Numbered from the stretch's first letter, positions 10,419-19,496 are shown. The stretch is 64,000 bases of DNA from Rathayibacter caricis DSM 15933 (GCF_003044275.1 NZ_PZPL01000001.1:2418001-2482000), one strand, 5' to 3'. The notes: generated from the sequence alone by a model not told the origin. Program-made: numbers and translations.

Positions 10419-11396
10419 ATGCATCACATCCGTCTCGGCTCCAGCGGCCTCCAGGTCTCGGCCGTCGTCCTCGGCTGCATGAGCTACGGCGTCTCCGAGC
10501 GGGGCGCTCACGCGTGGAGCATGGGGGAGGAGGAGTCCCGGCCGTTCCTGCGCCGGGCGCTCGAGCTGGGCATCACCACGTTCGACACCGCCGACGTCTA
10601 CTCCGACGGTACGAGCGAGGAGATCGTGGGTCGCGCGCTGGCCGACTTCGCGGTCCGCGAGGAGGTCGTCATCGCGACCAAGGTGCACGGCCGCATGCGC
10701 CCCGGCGCCAACGGCGGCGGGCTCTCGCGCCGCCACATCCTCAGCGCCATCGACGACAGTCTCCGCCGACTCGGCACGGACTACGTCGACCTCTACCAGA
10801 TCCACCGCTGGGACCCCGAGACGCCGATCGAGGAGACGATGGAGACGCTCCACGACGTCGTGCGCTCGGGCAAGGCCCGCTACATCGGAGCGTCGAGCAT
10901 GTGGGCGTGGCAGTTCGCGAAGGCGCAGTACACGGCCGATCTCGGCGGCTGGACGCGCTTCGTGTCGATGCAGGATCAGTACAACCTGATCCAGCGCGAG
11001 GACGAGCGCGAGCTGCACCCCTTCTGCCTCGATCAGGGCGTCGGAGTGATCCCGTGGTCGCCGCTCGCGCGCGGCCGTCTCACCCGCGACTGGGACGAGA
11101 CGACGGGACGCACCGAGACCGACCTCTACGGCAAGACGCTCTACCACCAGCAGGAGGACTCCGACCGGCGGACCGCGGCGACGGTCGCGCGCCTCGCCGA
11201 GGAGCGCGGAGTGTCCCGCGCGCAGATCGCCCTCGCCTGGGTGCGGCAGCAGCAGGCCGTGACCGCTCCGATCGTCGGAGCGACGAAGATGCACCACCTC
11301 GACGACGCAGTGGCCTCGGTCGACCTCGAGCTGAGCGCCGAGGAGCTGAGCGCCCTCGGCGCCGACTACGCCCCGCGCTCCAACGAGGGCTTCTGA
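10419..11396 (+). CDS. Aldo/keto reductase
   Basis: A 325-residue NADPH-dependent oxidoreductase of the aldo/keto reductase superfamily (TIM barrel). The catalytic tetrad region is visible in FDTADVYSDGTSEE (Asp and Tyr), in the Lys of VIATKVHGRM and in the His of YQIHRWD. The cofactor-binding end has PIVGATKMHH. The physiological substrate cannot be told. GAAGG at 10406-10410 supports ATG 10419. It ends 7 nt from the convergent bcp stop. Confidence 0.9.
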   Translation: MHHIRLGSSGLQVSAVVLGCMSYGVSERGAHAWSMGEEESRPFLRRALELGITTFDTADVYSDGTSEEIVGRALADFAVREEVVIATKVHGRMRPGANGGGLSRRHILSAIDDSLRRLGTDYVDLYQIHRWDPETPIEETMETLHDVVRSGKARYIGASSMWAWQFAKAQYTADLGGWTRFVSMQDQYNLIQREDERELHPFCLDQGVGVIPWSPLARGRLTRDWDETTGRTETDLYGKTLYHQQEDSDRRTAATVARLAEERGVSRAQIALAWVRQQQAVTAPIVGATKMHHLDDAVASVDLELSAEELSALGADYAPRSNEGF

Positions 11397-11403
11397 GCCC
11401 CGC

Positions 11404-11904
11404 TCAGGCGAGCTCGAGCTTCTTGCGCAGCGCCTGCACGTGGCCGGTGGCCCGGACGTTGTACTGCGCGAACTCCAGCTCGCCCTCGGCGCCCACCACG
11501 AACGTCGAGCGCAGCACGCCGACGATCGTCTTCCCGTAGGAGTTCTTCTCGCCCCAGACGCCGTAGGTGCGGTGGACGGCCATGTCGGGATCGCTCAGCA
11601 GCGGGTAGTCGAGGTGCTGCTCGTCGGCCCAGCGGCGCAGCGCCTCCGGGGTGTCGCGGGAGACTCCGAGGATCTCGTAGCCCTGCGAGCGGAGCGACGA
11701 CACGCTGTCGCGGAAGTCGCAGGCCTCGGTCGTGCAGCCGGGGGTGTCGGCCTGCGGGTAGAAGAAGACGATCACGCGCGTGCCGCGGTACGAGGCCAGA
11801 GCGACGGGCGTCCCGTCCTGGTCCGGCAGGGTGAAGTCCGGAGCGGTGTCGCCCGCGGCGAGCCTCTCGTCGGCGGGGATCGGGGGGAGGGCGGTGCTCG
11901 TCAT
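11404..11904 (-). CDS. bcp: Thioredoxin-dependent thiol peroxidase (BCP/PrxQ type)
   Basis: A 166-residue peroxiredoxin that reduces hydrogen peroxide and organic hydroperoxides. The peroxidatic and likely resolving cysteines are C57 and C62 in TPGCTTEACDF, the atypical two-cysteine pattern of the BCP/PrxQ group. The AhpC-TSA fold is preceded by a 20-residue extension. ATG 11904 overlaps the rsgA stop (ATGA), so it is coupled to rsgA. Its closeness to sigR-rsrA fits an oxidative-stress setting, but no sigma-R promoter is seen for it. Confidence 0.92.
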   Translation of the reverse strand: MTSTALPPIPADERLAAGDTAPDFTLPDQDGTPVALASYRGTRVIVFFYPQADTPGCTTEACDFRDSVSSLRSQGYEILGVSRDTPEALRRWADEQHLDYPLLSDPDMAVHRTYGVWGEKNSYGKTIVGVLRSTFVVGAEGELEFAQYNVRATGHVQALRKKLELA

Positions 11905-12977
11905 CGTCTGCTTCCGTCGGTCGGGGCGAAGGTGGTCAGGAGTCGCTGCAGCGAGTCGAGGCGCTCGGGGCCGCTCGCGCCGAGCAGGCCCTTCTCGACG
12001 GCTTCGACGATCGCGCAGTCGGGGGAGTCGGGGAGGTGGGTGCAGCCGCGCGGGCAGTCCTCCGCGAGGACGGCGAGGGTGGTGAACGCTCCGAGGATGT
12101 TGTCGGTGTTCACGTGGCCCAGGCCGAACGAGCGGACTCCGGGGGTGTCGATGACCCAGCCGTGCCGGTCGTCGCGCTCGACGCGCAGCGAGACGGTGGA
12201 GGAGGAGGTGTGGCGCCCCCGGCCGGTGACCGTGTTCACGTGCCCGGTGGCGCGGTGCGCGTCCGGCACCAGCTTGTTCACGAGGGTCGACTTGCCGACT
12301 CCGGAGTGGCCCACGACGACGGTCTCGTGCCCGAGCAGCGCTTCGGCGATCTCATCGACCGCGGGCTCGTCCTGGCTCGAGAGGAACACGCGCAGGTCCA
12401 GGCCCTCGAAGTTCTTCAGGAACGGCCCGGGATCGGCGAGGTCGGTCTTGGTGATGCAGAGCATCGGCGTGATGCCCGCGTCGAACGCGGCCACGAGGTA
12501 GCGGTCGACGAGACGCGTGCGCGGCTCGGGGTCGGCGGCGGCCACGACGCAGAGCATCTGGTCGGCGTTCGCGACGATCACGCGCTCGATGGCGTCGGTG
12601 TCGTCGGCGCTGCGGCGCAGCAGCGTCGAGCGGTCGCGGATCCGGACGATGCGGGCGAGCGTGCCCTCGTCGCCCGTCGTGTCGCCGACCACGTCGACCC
12701 GATCGCCGGCGACGATCGCCTGGCGACGCAGCTCGCGGGCGCGGGCCGCGGTGAACTCGTGCTCCTCGGGAGTGCCGTCGCCGATCATCACGGTGTAGCG
12801 GCCGCGGTCGACCCCGAGGACCATCGCGATCTCGGCGTCCTCGTAGCTGGGCCGGTTCTTGGTGCGCGGCTTGGTGCCCTTGGGGTTCGGCCGGACCCGG
12901 GCGTCCGACTCGTCGTAGCCGTCGAAGTCGTCGAGGACGCCGTCGGCGTCCAGGCCGCTGTCGGTCCACCAGGACAC
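11901..12977 (-). CDS. rsgA: Ribosome small subunit GTPase RsgA
   Basis: A 358-residue circularly permuted GTPase that acts in late 30S maturation. Motif order is permuted as expected: G4 TKTD (176-179), then G1 GHSGVGKS (223-230), then G3 DTPG (277-280). The N-terminal OB-like domain and a C-terminal zinc site (C308, C312, H314, C321 in EDCPRGCTHLPDSPDC) are both present. GTG 12977 is 2 nt past the aroA stop. The order aroA-rsgA-bcp with 2-nt gap and 4-nt overlap reads as one minus-strand operon. Confidence 0.94.
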   Translation of the reverse strand: MSWWTDSGLDADGVLDDFDGYDESDARVRPNPKGTKPRTKNRPSYEDAEIAMVLGVDRGRYTVMIGDGTPEEHEFTAARARELRRQAIVAGDRVDVVGDTTGDEGTLARIVRIRDRSTLLRRSADDTDAIERVIVANADQMLCVVAAADPEPRTRLVDRYLVAAFDAGITPMLCITKTDLADPGPFLKNFEGLDLRVFLSSQDEPAVDEIAEALLGHETVVVGHSGVGKSTLVNKLVPDAHRATGHVNTVTGRGRHTSSSTVSLRVERDDRHGWVIDTPGVRSFGLGHVNTDNILGAFTTLAVLAEDCPRGCTHLPDSPDCAIVEAVEKGLLGASGPERLDSLQRLLTTFAPTDGSRR

Positions 12978-12979
12978 GG

Positions 12980-14335
12980 CTAGACCGACCCCGCCAGTGC
13001 GCGCCACAGCTCGGGGAACTGCGGGAGGGTCTTGGACGTCGTCGCGATGTCCTCGATGACCACTCCGGGGACGGCGAGGGCGATGATGGCCCCGGCGTGC
13101 GCCATGCGGTGGTCGGAGTAGGTGCGCCAGCGACCGCCGTGCAGCGTCGCGGGCTCGATCCGCAGGCCGTCCTCGAGCTCGGTGACGGAGCCGCCGAGCC
13201 CGGTGATCTCGGCCGCGAGGGCGGCGAGGCGATCGGTCTCGTGGTGGCGGATGTGGCCGATCCCGGTGAGCGTGCTCGGAGTCGACGCGAGCGCGGCCAG
13301 GGCGGCCAGCGCCGGAGCGAGCTCGCCCCCCTCCGACAGGTCGAGGTCGACGCCGAGGATCTCGTCGCCGCCGGTGACGACGAGGTCGCCGCCGTCGCGC
13401 TCGACGCTCGCGCCGAAGAGGGGGAGGAAGCGCTCGAGGTGGGCGCCGACCTGCGTCGTGGTCTCGGGCCAGTTGCGCAGGCGCACGCGGCCGCCGGTGA
13501 CGAGAGCGGCGGCGAGGAACGGCGCGGCGTTCGAGAGGTCGGGCTCGAGCAGGACGTCGGCGCCGGAGATCTCCTGGTGCTCGACGGTCCACTCACCGGG
13601 AGCGGGGGTGCCGACGACGACGCCGCGGGCCGCGAGCGAGGCGATCGTCATGTCGATGTGCGGCTGGCTGGGGAGCCGCTCGCCGACGTGGCGCAGATGC
13701 AGGCCCTCGTCGAAGCGGGCGCCGGCGAGCAGGAGCGCCGACACGAACTGGCTCGAGCGGGAGGCGTCGACGGTGACCGCGCCACCGCGGACGGATCCCG
13801 AGCCGTGCACCGTGAAGGGGAGGGAGCCGCGTCCGTCGTCGGCCACGTCGACGCCGAGCGAGCGGAGCGACGCGATGGTCGCGCCCATCGGGCGCTTGTA
13901 GGCGTAGGCGTCGCCGTCGAAGGTGGTCGGGCCGAGGGCGAGACCCGCGAGCGGCGGCACGAAGCGCATGACCGTGCCCGCGAGTCCGCAGTCGATCGTC
14001 GTGGAGCCGAGCAGCTCCTCCGCGGGCTCGACCACGAGGTCGGCGCCGAATGCGCCGGTGGCGCCCGACTCGCGGACGCCGGTGCCGAGCGACCGGAGCG
14101 CCTCGATCATCAGAGCGCTGTCGCGCGAGTGCAGCGGAGCGCGCAGGCTCGACGGGGACGACGCCAGCGCCGAGAGCACGAGCTCGCGGTTCGTCAGCGA
14201 CTTCGAGCCGGGGAGCTCGACGACCGCGTCGAGCGGCCCGGCCGCCGTGGGCGCGGACCAGTCGTCCTCTCCGGGGAGCGCGCGGGCGTCGCCGTACGGA
14301 TCGAACTCGGGAGCGGAATAACGCGAGAAGACCAT
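12980..14335 (-). CDS. aroA: 3-phosphoshikimate 1-carboxyvinyltransferase (EPSP synthase)
   Basis: A 451-residue shikimate-pathway enzyme joining shikimate-3-phosphate with PEP. Signature motifs are LPGSKSLTNRELVL near the N-terminus, the PEP/S3P loop around DCGLAGTVMRF, and DHRMAHAGAI near the C-terminus. It is the first gene of the aroA-rsgA-bcp run and is divergent from sigR, a conserved actinobacterial arrangement. The ATG at 14335 lies 8 nt after a TATCCT box, so its transcript has little or no leader. Confidence 0.96.
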   Translation of the reverse strand: MVFSRYSAPEFDPYGDARALPGEDDWSAPTAAGPLDAVVELPGSKSLTNRELVLSALASSPSSLRAPLHSRDSALMIEALRSLGTGVRESGATGAFGADLVVEPAEELLGSTTIDCGLAGTVMRFVPPLAGLALGPTTFDGDAYAYKRPMGATIASLRSLGVDVADDGRGSLPFTVHGSGSVRGGAVTVDASRSSQFVSALLLAGARFDEGLHLRHVGERLPSQPHIDMTIASLAARGVVVGTPAPGEWTVEHQEISGADVLLEPDLSNAAPFLAAALVTGGRVRLRNWPETTTQVGAHLERFLPLFGASVERDGGDLVVTGGDEILGVDLDLSEGGELAPALAALAALASTPSTLTGIGHIRHHETDRLAALAAEITGLGGSVTELEDGLRIEPATLHGGRWRTYSDHRMAHAGAIIALAVPGVVIEDIATTSKTLPQFPELWRALAGSV

Positions 14336-14340
14336 CGGTT
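14315..14340 (+). promoter_or_regulatory. Sigma-R (SigH-type) promoter of sigR
   Basis: GGAAT at 14315-14319, exactly 18 nt, then GTT at 14338-14340: a perfect match to the actinobacterial sigma-R/sigma-H consensus GGAAT-N18-GTT. Transcription would start near 14347, upstream of ATG 14378 with its own ribosome site. The -35 box lies inside the start of aroA on the other strand. Confidence 0.8.
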
Positions 14341-14343
14341 ATC

Positions 14344-14349
14344 AGGATA
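14344..14349 (-). promoter_or_regulatory. -10 box of aroA
   Basis: On the minus strand TATCCT ends 8 nt before the aroA ATG, giving a nearly leaderless transcript. It overlaps the footprint of the divergent sigma-R promoter. Confidence 0.5.
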
Positions 14350-14377
14350 GTCGGCAGCGGAGGAACGGAGGCGGAGC

Positions 14378-15193
14378 ATGGCGTCAGCATCAGCGGAAGC
14401 GGTCCTCGAGCGCCCCGTGCGCCTCCCGGGCGCGGCGTCCACCCCGGTGCCCGCGGGCCTGCGCGGCTTAGGATCGCTTGTGATGACACGCGACGACACC
14501 ACACGCCCCCGCACCGCCGCCGAGGCGCCGGCGCCCGACGAGGCGGAGCAGACGATCGAGGAGACCGTCGAGGAGTCCCTCGAGCACGCCGCGACCGTCG
14601 AGCCCGACGCGCCCGTCGACCTCCGCGCGCTCTTCGAGCAGCAGGCGCTGCCCTTCATCGACCAGCTGTACGCGGCGGGTCTGCGGATGACGAAGAACCC
14701 CTCCGACGCCCAGGACCTCGTCCAGGAGACTTTCGCGAAGGCGTTCGGCGCGTTCCGCCAGTTCGAGCAGGGCACGAACCTCAAGGCGTGGCTCTACCGG
14801 ATCCTCACCAACACGTTCATCAACTCGTACCGCAAGAAGCAGCGCGAGCCCTATCAGAGCGCCATCGACGAGCTCGAGGACTGGCAGCTGGGCGGCGCCG
14901 AGTCGACGACCGCCACGTCCAGCCGCTCGGCCGAGGCCGAGGCGATCGACCACCTCCCCGACACCGCCGTCAAGGAGGCCCTGCAGGCGATCCCGGAGGA
15001 CTTCCGGCTCGCCGTGTATTTCGCCGATGTCGAAGGATTCTCCTACCAGGAGATCGCGGACATCATGAAGACCCCCGTCGGGACCGTCATGAGCCGGCTG
15101 CACCGCGGCCGCCGCATGCTGCGCGAACGACTCACCGACTACGCACGCGAGCGCGGGTTCCGCGCCGCTTTCACTTCCGGGAGCACGAAATGA
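14378..15193 (+). CDS. sigR: ECF sigma factor SigR/SigH, two probable isoforms
   Basis: Thiol-oxidative-stress sigma factor. Region 2 contains [14 protein letters not shown] and [23 protein letters not shown]; region 4 contains [24 protein letters not shown]. It is followed by its anti-sigma gene rsrA with a 4-nt overlap. Two starts look real. ATG 14378 has GGAGG at a 6-nt spacing and follows the sigma-R promoter, giving 271 residues. GTG 14480/ATG 14483 follows a TAGGAT box by 5 or 8 nt without ribosome site, giving about 236. In Streptomyces an N-terminally extended isoform from an upstream autoregulated promoter is unstable and closes a feedback loop; the same is inferred here. Confidence 0.92.
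   Translation: MASASAEAVLERPVRLPGAASTPVPAGLRGLGSLVMTRDDTTRPRTAAEAPAPDEAEQTIEETVEESLEHAATVEPDAPVDLRALFEQQALPFIDQLYAAGLRMTKNPSDAQDLVQETFAKAFGAFRQFEQGTNLKAWLYRILTNTFINSYRKKQREPYQSAIDELEDWQLGGAESTTATSSRSAEAEAIDHLPDTAVKEALQAIPEDFRLAVYFADVEGFSYQEIADIMKTPVGTVMSRLHRGRRMLRERLTDYARERGFRAAFTSGSTK
14469..14474 (+). promoter_or_regulatory. Internal leaderless promoter for short SigR
   Basis: TAGGAT ends 5 nt before GTG 14480 and 8 nt before ATG 14483, inside the longer sigR reading frame. It would make a leaderless message for the housekeeping short form. Confidence 0.55.
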
Positions 15194-15453
15194 CCGATTG
15201 CGGTTGCACCAAGGCGAAGGCGGAACTCGAGGAGTTCCTGCACAACGAGCTGTGCAAGGAGGACGCCGCCGACATCCGCGAGCACATGGCGAACTGCCCC
15301 GACTGCTCCGGCGAGGCGAAGGTCGGCGTCGTGCTGACCGTCGCGGTGCAGCGCGCGTGCAAGGAGACGGCGCCGGAGGACCTCCGCGCCCAGGTGCTCG
15401 GCATGCTGCGCGAGGCGCAGGCGTCGCACTCGACGGAGACCGTCAGCGCGTAG
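15190..15453 (+). CDS. rsrA: Zinc-binding anti-sigma factor RsrA
   Basis: An 87-residue redox-switch anti-sigma factor that holds SigR in the reduced state and releases it on disulfide formation. The ZAS motif is H32-x3-C36-x2-C39 with upstream cysteines C4, C6 and C22; C4 or C6 would match the conserved N-terminal partner of other RsrA proteins. ATG 15190 overlaps the sigR stop (ATGA), so the pair is made together. A giant hairpin follows 74 nt after the stop. Confidence 0.95.
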   Translation: MTDCGCTKAKAELEEFLHNELCKEDAADIREHMANCPDCSGEAKVGVVLTVAVQRACKETAPEDLRAQVLGMLREAQASHSTETVSA

Positions 15454-15527
15454 CCCGCGCGCTCGGGTCGACGCGCTCGCGTCCGGCCCGCGCAGGCGCC
15501 TTCGGCTCCGCTCCGGCTCGCAGGAAC

Positions 15528-15570
15528 ACGTTCGGCTCATCAGAACCCCGGGTTCTGACGAGCCGAACGT
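15528..15570. terminator. Large palindromic bidirectional terminator rsrA/kgd
   Basis: Arms 15528-15548 and 15550-15570 are complementary over 21 positions with a single A-C mismatch, around a one-base centre. It lies between the convergent rsrA and kgd stops (19 nt from the kgd stop). The arms begin ACGTTCGGCTC and end GAGCCGAACGT. Confidence 0.8.
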
Positions 15571-15588
15571 CGTTTCACGAGCCGGAGC

Positions 15589-18500
15589 TCACCGGGTGAG
15601 GGCCCGTGCCAGCAGGTCGGTCTGCTCGGCGGCGTGCCGCTTGGCCGAGCCGGCCGCGGGCGAGGCCGCGGACGGGCGCGAGACGACGCGGATCGGCCGT
15701 CCGAGCTGCGGAGCGACCTCGAGAGCGATGAACGGCCAGGCGCCCTGGTTCTCGGGCTCGTCCTGCACCCAGACGAACTCCGCGTCCGGGTAGCGCTCGG
15801 CGATCGCGCGCAGCCCCTCGATCGGCGCCGGGTAGTACTGCTCGAGGCGCACGAGGGCGATGCCGTCGTCGGGCTCCTTCTCGAGCTCGGCCTTGAGGTC
15901 GTAGTGGACCTTGCCGGCGTGCAGCAGCACGCGCTTCACCGCCGACGCGTCCTGGATGCGGGCGTCGTCGAGCACGGGCTCGAACCGGCCGGCGGTGAAG
16001 TCCTCGACCGGGCTCGACGCACCGCGCAGTCGCAGCATGGCCTTCGGGGTGAAGACGATGAGCGGTCGGCGCGGACGCGAGTATGCCTGACGGCGCAGGA
16101 GGTGGAAGTACGACGCCGGAGTCGACGGGCGGGCGACCGTCATGTTCTGCTCGGCGCACATCTGCAGGTAGCGCTCGATGCGGGCGGAGGAGTGGTCCGG
16201 GCCCTGGCCCTCGTAGCCGTGCGGCAGCAGGAGCACGAGCGACGAGCGCTGGCCCCACTTCTGCTCGGCGGAGGAGATGAACTCGTCGATGACGATCTGC
16301 GCGCCGTTGGCGAAGTCGCCGAACTGCGCCTCCCAGAGCACGAGCGAGTCGGGTCGCTCGACGGAGTACCCGTACTCGAAGGCCATCGCCGCGTACTCCG
16401 ACAGCAGGGAGTCGTAGATCCAGAGCCGCGCCTGCTGCTCCGACAGGTTCATCAGCGGCAGCCACTCCTGGCCGTTGCCGCGGTCGTGCAGCACCGCGTG
16501 GCGCTGCACGAAGGTGCCGCGACGGGTGTCCTGGCCGACGAGGCGCACCGGGGTGTCCTCGATCAGCAGGGAGCCCAGCGCGAGCAGCTCGCCGAACGCC
16601 CAGTCGATGGAGCCCGAGCGGCTCATCTCCTGGCGCTTCGCGAGGAGCTGCTGCAGCTTGGGGTGCACCGTGAAGCCCTCGGGCGGGTTGTTGAAGGCGT
16701 CGCCGATCAGGCGGACGACCTCCTCCTTCACGCCGGTGCTCTCGGGCTCGCCCGGGTAGTCGCCGCCCTGCTGCGCGTCCGGCAGCTCGAGGTCGGCCAC
16801 GGAGTCGCCGTCCGGCGAGATCACCGGGATCGCTCCGGTCTGCGCGGCGTGCGTCTCGGCGAACGCGCGCTCGAGGCGGTCCTGGAAGTCCTGGTGCGAG
16901 CGGTCGTACTCCTCCTGGCTGATGTCGCCGCGGCCGACGAGCGCCTCGGTGTAGAGCTTGCGCACCGAGCGCTTGGCCTCGATGAGGCTGTACATCAGCG
17001 GCTGGGTCATCGAGGGGTCGTCGCCCTCGTTGTGCCCGCGGCGGCGGTAGCAGATCAGGTCGATGACCACGTCGCGGTGGAACCGCTGGCGGTACTCGAA
17101 GGCGAGCTGCCCGACGTGCACGACGGCCTCGGGGTCGTCCCCGTTCACATGGAAGATCGGCGCCTGGATGGTCTTCGCGCCGTCGGTCGAGTAGACCGAG
17201 GTCCGCGCCTCGTGGGGAGGCGTGGTGAAGCCGACCTGGTTGTTGATGTTGATGTGGATGGTGCCGCCGGTGCGGTACGCCCGCAGCTGGGACATCTGCA
17301 GGGTCTCGACGACCACGCCCTGACCCGCCATCGCCGCGTCGCCGTGGACGAGGATCGGGAGGGTGGTGAAGGTGCCGATGGGCTTGCGGTCCTGCTTGGC
17401 GCGGACGATGCCCTCGAGCACGCCGTTGACGGCCTCGAGGTGGGAGGGGTTCGCCGCCAGGTAGACGGGGATCTCCTCGCCGCCGGCACCGCGGAAGACG
17501 CCCTCGGTGCCGAGGTGGTACTTCACGTCGCCGGAGCCCTGGACCGTCTTGGGGTCCTGCGTCCCCTCGAACTCGCGGAAGATCTGGCCGTAGGTCTTGC
17601 CGGCGATGTTCGTCAGCACGTTCAGGCGGCCGCGGTGGGCCATGCCGATCGCGACCTCGTCGAGCTTCTCGTCGGCCGCGCCCTGCAGCACGGCGTCCAG
17701 GAGCGCGATGAGCGACTCCCCGCCCTCGAGCGAGAAGCGCTTCTGACCGACGTACTTCGTCTGCAGGAAGGTCTCGAACGCCTCGGCCTCGTTGAGGCGT
17801 CCGAGGATGCGCAGCTGCTCGTCGTGGCCGGGCTTCTCGTAGCCGCGCTCGAGCTTCTGCTGCATCCAGGCCCGCTGCTCCGGGTCCTGGATGTGCATGT
17901 ACTCGACGCCGACGGTGCGGCAGTAGGAGTCGCGCAGGATGCCGAGGATGTCGCGCAGCTTCAGCTGGCGCTTGCCGCCGAAGCCGTCGGTCACGAACTC
18001 GCGGTCGAGGTCCCAGAAGGTGAGCCCGTGGCTCTCGATGGCGAGGTCGGGGTGCGAGCGCTGCACGTACTCGAGCGGGTCGACGTCGGCCATGAGGTGG
18101 CCGCGCACGCGGAAGGAGTTGATGAGCTCCTGCACGCGCGAGGTCTTCGAGACGCGCTCGGCGAGGTCGACGGCGATGTCGGTCGACCAGTGGATCGGGT
18201 CGTAGGGGATGCGCAGCGCCGCGAAGATGTCCTCGTAGAAGCCGCGGCCGCCGAGCAGCAGCTCGTGCACGATCTTGAGGAACTCGCCGGATCCCGCACC
18301 TTGGATGACGCGGTGGTCGTAGGTCGAGGTGAGCGTGATCGTCTTGCCGATGCCCAGCTCGATGAGCGTCTTCTCGGACGAGCCCTGGAACTCGGCCGGG
18401 TACTCCAGCGCGCCGGCGCCGATGATGCAGCCCTGGCCCTTCATCAGGCGGGGCACGGAGTGGACCGTGCCGATGCCGCCCGGGTTGGTCAGCGACAGGG

Positions 18501-19347
18501 TGGTCCCGGCGAAGTCGCCGGCGACGAGCTTGTTGCCGCGGGCGCGCTTGACGAGGTCCTCGTAGGCCGACAGGTAGGCGGTGAAGCTCAGGGTGTCGGC
18601 GCGCTTGATGCTCGGGACGAGCAGGGCGCGGGTGCCGTCGGGCTTGGGCATGTCGATCGCGATGCCGAGGTTGACGTGCGCCGGGGCGACGACGGAGGGC
18701 TTGCCGCCGGGCTCGTCGTAGTAGACGTTCTGGCTCGGGAAGTCCTTGAGCGCGCGGATGAGCGCCCAGCCGATCAGGTGCGTGAACGAGACCTTGCCGC
18801 CGCGGGTGCGGCGCAGGTGGTTGTTGATGACGATGCGGTTGTCGATCATCAGCTTCGCCGGGATCGTGCGGACGCTGGTCGCCGTCGGGATGGTGAGGCT
18901 GGCGTCCATGTTGGTCGCGAGGCTCTTCGCCATGCCGCGCAGCGGAGTGACGACGTCCTCCTCCTGCGCCTCCGTGTCGACGTCGGCGGGCTTGCCCACC
19001 GGTGCATCAGCCGGGATCGGAGCCTTCTTCGGCTCCTTGGACGTGGTGCGCGAGGCGGGCGCGGCGCCGGTCTGCGGCGCGGTGACGGGATGCGTCACCG
19101 TGGCACCCGCGCTGGTCGAGGTACCCGCGGCGGCCGGCTTCTCAGCGGGAGGCTGCGGCGCGGGAGGAGCCGCCGGCGCCTTCGCCGCCAGCTGCTGACC
19201 GTAGCGCTCCAGGATCGGCCACCAGGACTCGTCCACGGAGGCCTTGTCGGCGCTGTACTGCTCGTACAGCTCCTCCACGAGCCACTCGTTGGCTCCGAAG
19301 TCCTCCGCGCCCTGGTCTGTTCCCACTCCGGTCAACTGGCTCGACAC
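15589..19347 (-). CDS. kgd: Multifunctional 2-oxoglutarate decarboxylase/dehydrogenase (Kgd/OdhA type)
   Basis: A 1252-residue fusion enzyme of the TCA cycle. Residues 1-50 form the E1-type helix (NEWLVEELYEQY), 50-125 are a Pro/Ala linker, about 130-375 form a SucB-like acyltransferase domain with DHRVIQG at 344-350, and the rest is the thiamin-diphosphate E1 part (AHRGRLNVL, GDAAMAGQG, NNQVGFTT, QFGDFANGAQ). This E2-E1 fusion is the actinobacterial form, working with a separate lipoyl E2 and with GarA/OdhI-type control. GTG 19347 restores the typical N-terminus; TTG 19491 is rejected because it overlaps a -10 box. The leader is about 137 nt. Confidence 0.95.
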   Translation of the reverse strand: MSSQLTGVGTDQGAEDFGANEWLVEELYEQYSADKASVDESWWPILERYGQQLAAKAPAAPPAPQPPAEKPAAAGTSTSAGATVTHPVTAPQTGAAPASRTTSKEPKKAPIPADAPVGKPADVDTEAQEEDVVTPLRGMAKSLATNMDASLTIPTATSVRTIPAKLMIDNRIVINNHLRRTRGGKVSFTHLIGWALIRALKDFPSQNVYYDEPGGKPSVVAPAHVNLGIAIDMPKPDGTRALLVPSIKRADTLSFTAYLSAYEDLVKRARGNKLVAGDFAGTTLSLTNPGGIGTVHSVPRLMKGQGCIIGAGALEYPAEFQGSSEKTLIELGIGKTITLTSTYDHRVIQGAGSGEFLKIVHELLLGGRGFYEDIFAALRIPYDPIHWSTDIAVDLAERVSKTSRVQELINSFRVRGHLMADVDPLEYVQRSHPDLAIESHGLTFWDLDREFVTDGFGGKRQLKLRDILGILRDSYCRTVGVEYMHIQDPEQRAWMQQKLERGYEKPGHDEQLRILGRLNEAEAFETFLQTKYVGQKRFSLEGGESLIALLDAVLQGAADEKLDEVAIGMAHRGRLNVLTNIAGKTYGQIFREFEGTQDPKTVQGSGDVKYHLGTEGVFRGAGGEEIPVYLAANPSHLEAVNGVLEGIVRAKQDRKPIGTFTTLPILVHGDAAMAGQGVVVETLQMSQLRAYRTGGTIHININNQVGFTTPPHEARTSVYSTDGAKTIQAPIFHVNGDDPEAVVHVGQLAFEYRQRFHRDVVIDLICYRRRGHNEGDDPSMTQPLMYSLIEAKRSVRKLYTEALVGRGDISQEEYDRSHQDFQDRLERAFAETHAAQTGAIPVISPDGDSVADLELPDAQQGGDYPGEPESTGVKEEVVRLIGDAFNNPPEGFTVHPKLQQLLAKRQEMSRSGSIDWAFGELLALGSLLIEDTPVRLVGQDTRRGTFVQRHAVLHDRGNGQEWLPLMNLSEQQARLWIYDSLLSEYAAMAFEYGYSVERPDSLVLWEAQFGDFANGAQIVIDEFISSAEQKWGQRSSLVLLLPHGYEGQGPDHSSARIERYLQMCAEQNMTVARPSTPASYFHLLRRQAYSRPRRPLIVFTPKAMLRLRGASSPVEDFTAGRFEPVLDDARIQDASAVKRVLLHAGKVHYDLKAELEKEPDDGIALVRLEQYYPAPIEGLRAIAERYPDAEFVWVQDEPENQGAWPFIALEVAPQLGRPIRVVSRPSAASPAAGSAKRHAAEQTDLLARALTR

Positions 19348-19490
19348 AGCCGATCGCCCACTCTCTCCGTTGATTCGTCCTCGATCATCCGGACGGGCCC
19401 GCGCATCCCTCGACGCCTGCACCACACCGCGAGAACGTCGTCCTCGCCCGTGAGCACCGGCGCCGTCGCCTGGTCCCGTCCCGGTCGTCA

Positions 19491-19496
19491 AGCCTA
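19491..19496 (-). promoter_or_regulatory. -10 box of kgd
   Basis: Minus-strand TAGGCT in the 201-nt divergent gap 19348-19548 between kgd and guaB1. Transcription from about 19484 gives a leader near 137 nt in which I see no strong fold. Confidence 0.45.

Noticed and set aside
9886-10482. Frame starting 3 nt after the TAGCCT box
   Set aside because: It overlaps the membrane protein in a shifted frame and has no hydrophobic or domain structure; the spacing is too short for a leaderless start.
19347-19491. Longer Kgd starting at TTG 19491
   Set aside because: The extra 48 residues are low complexity, and the TTG coincides with the TAGGCT promoter box.
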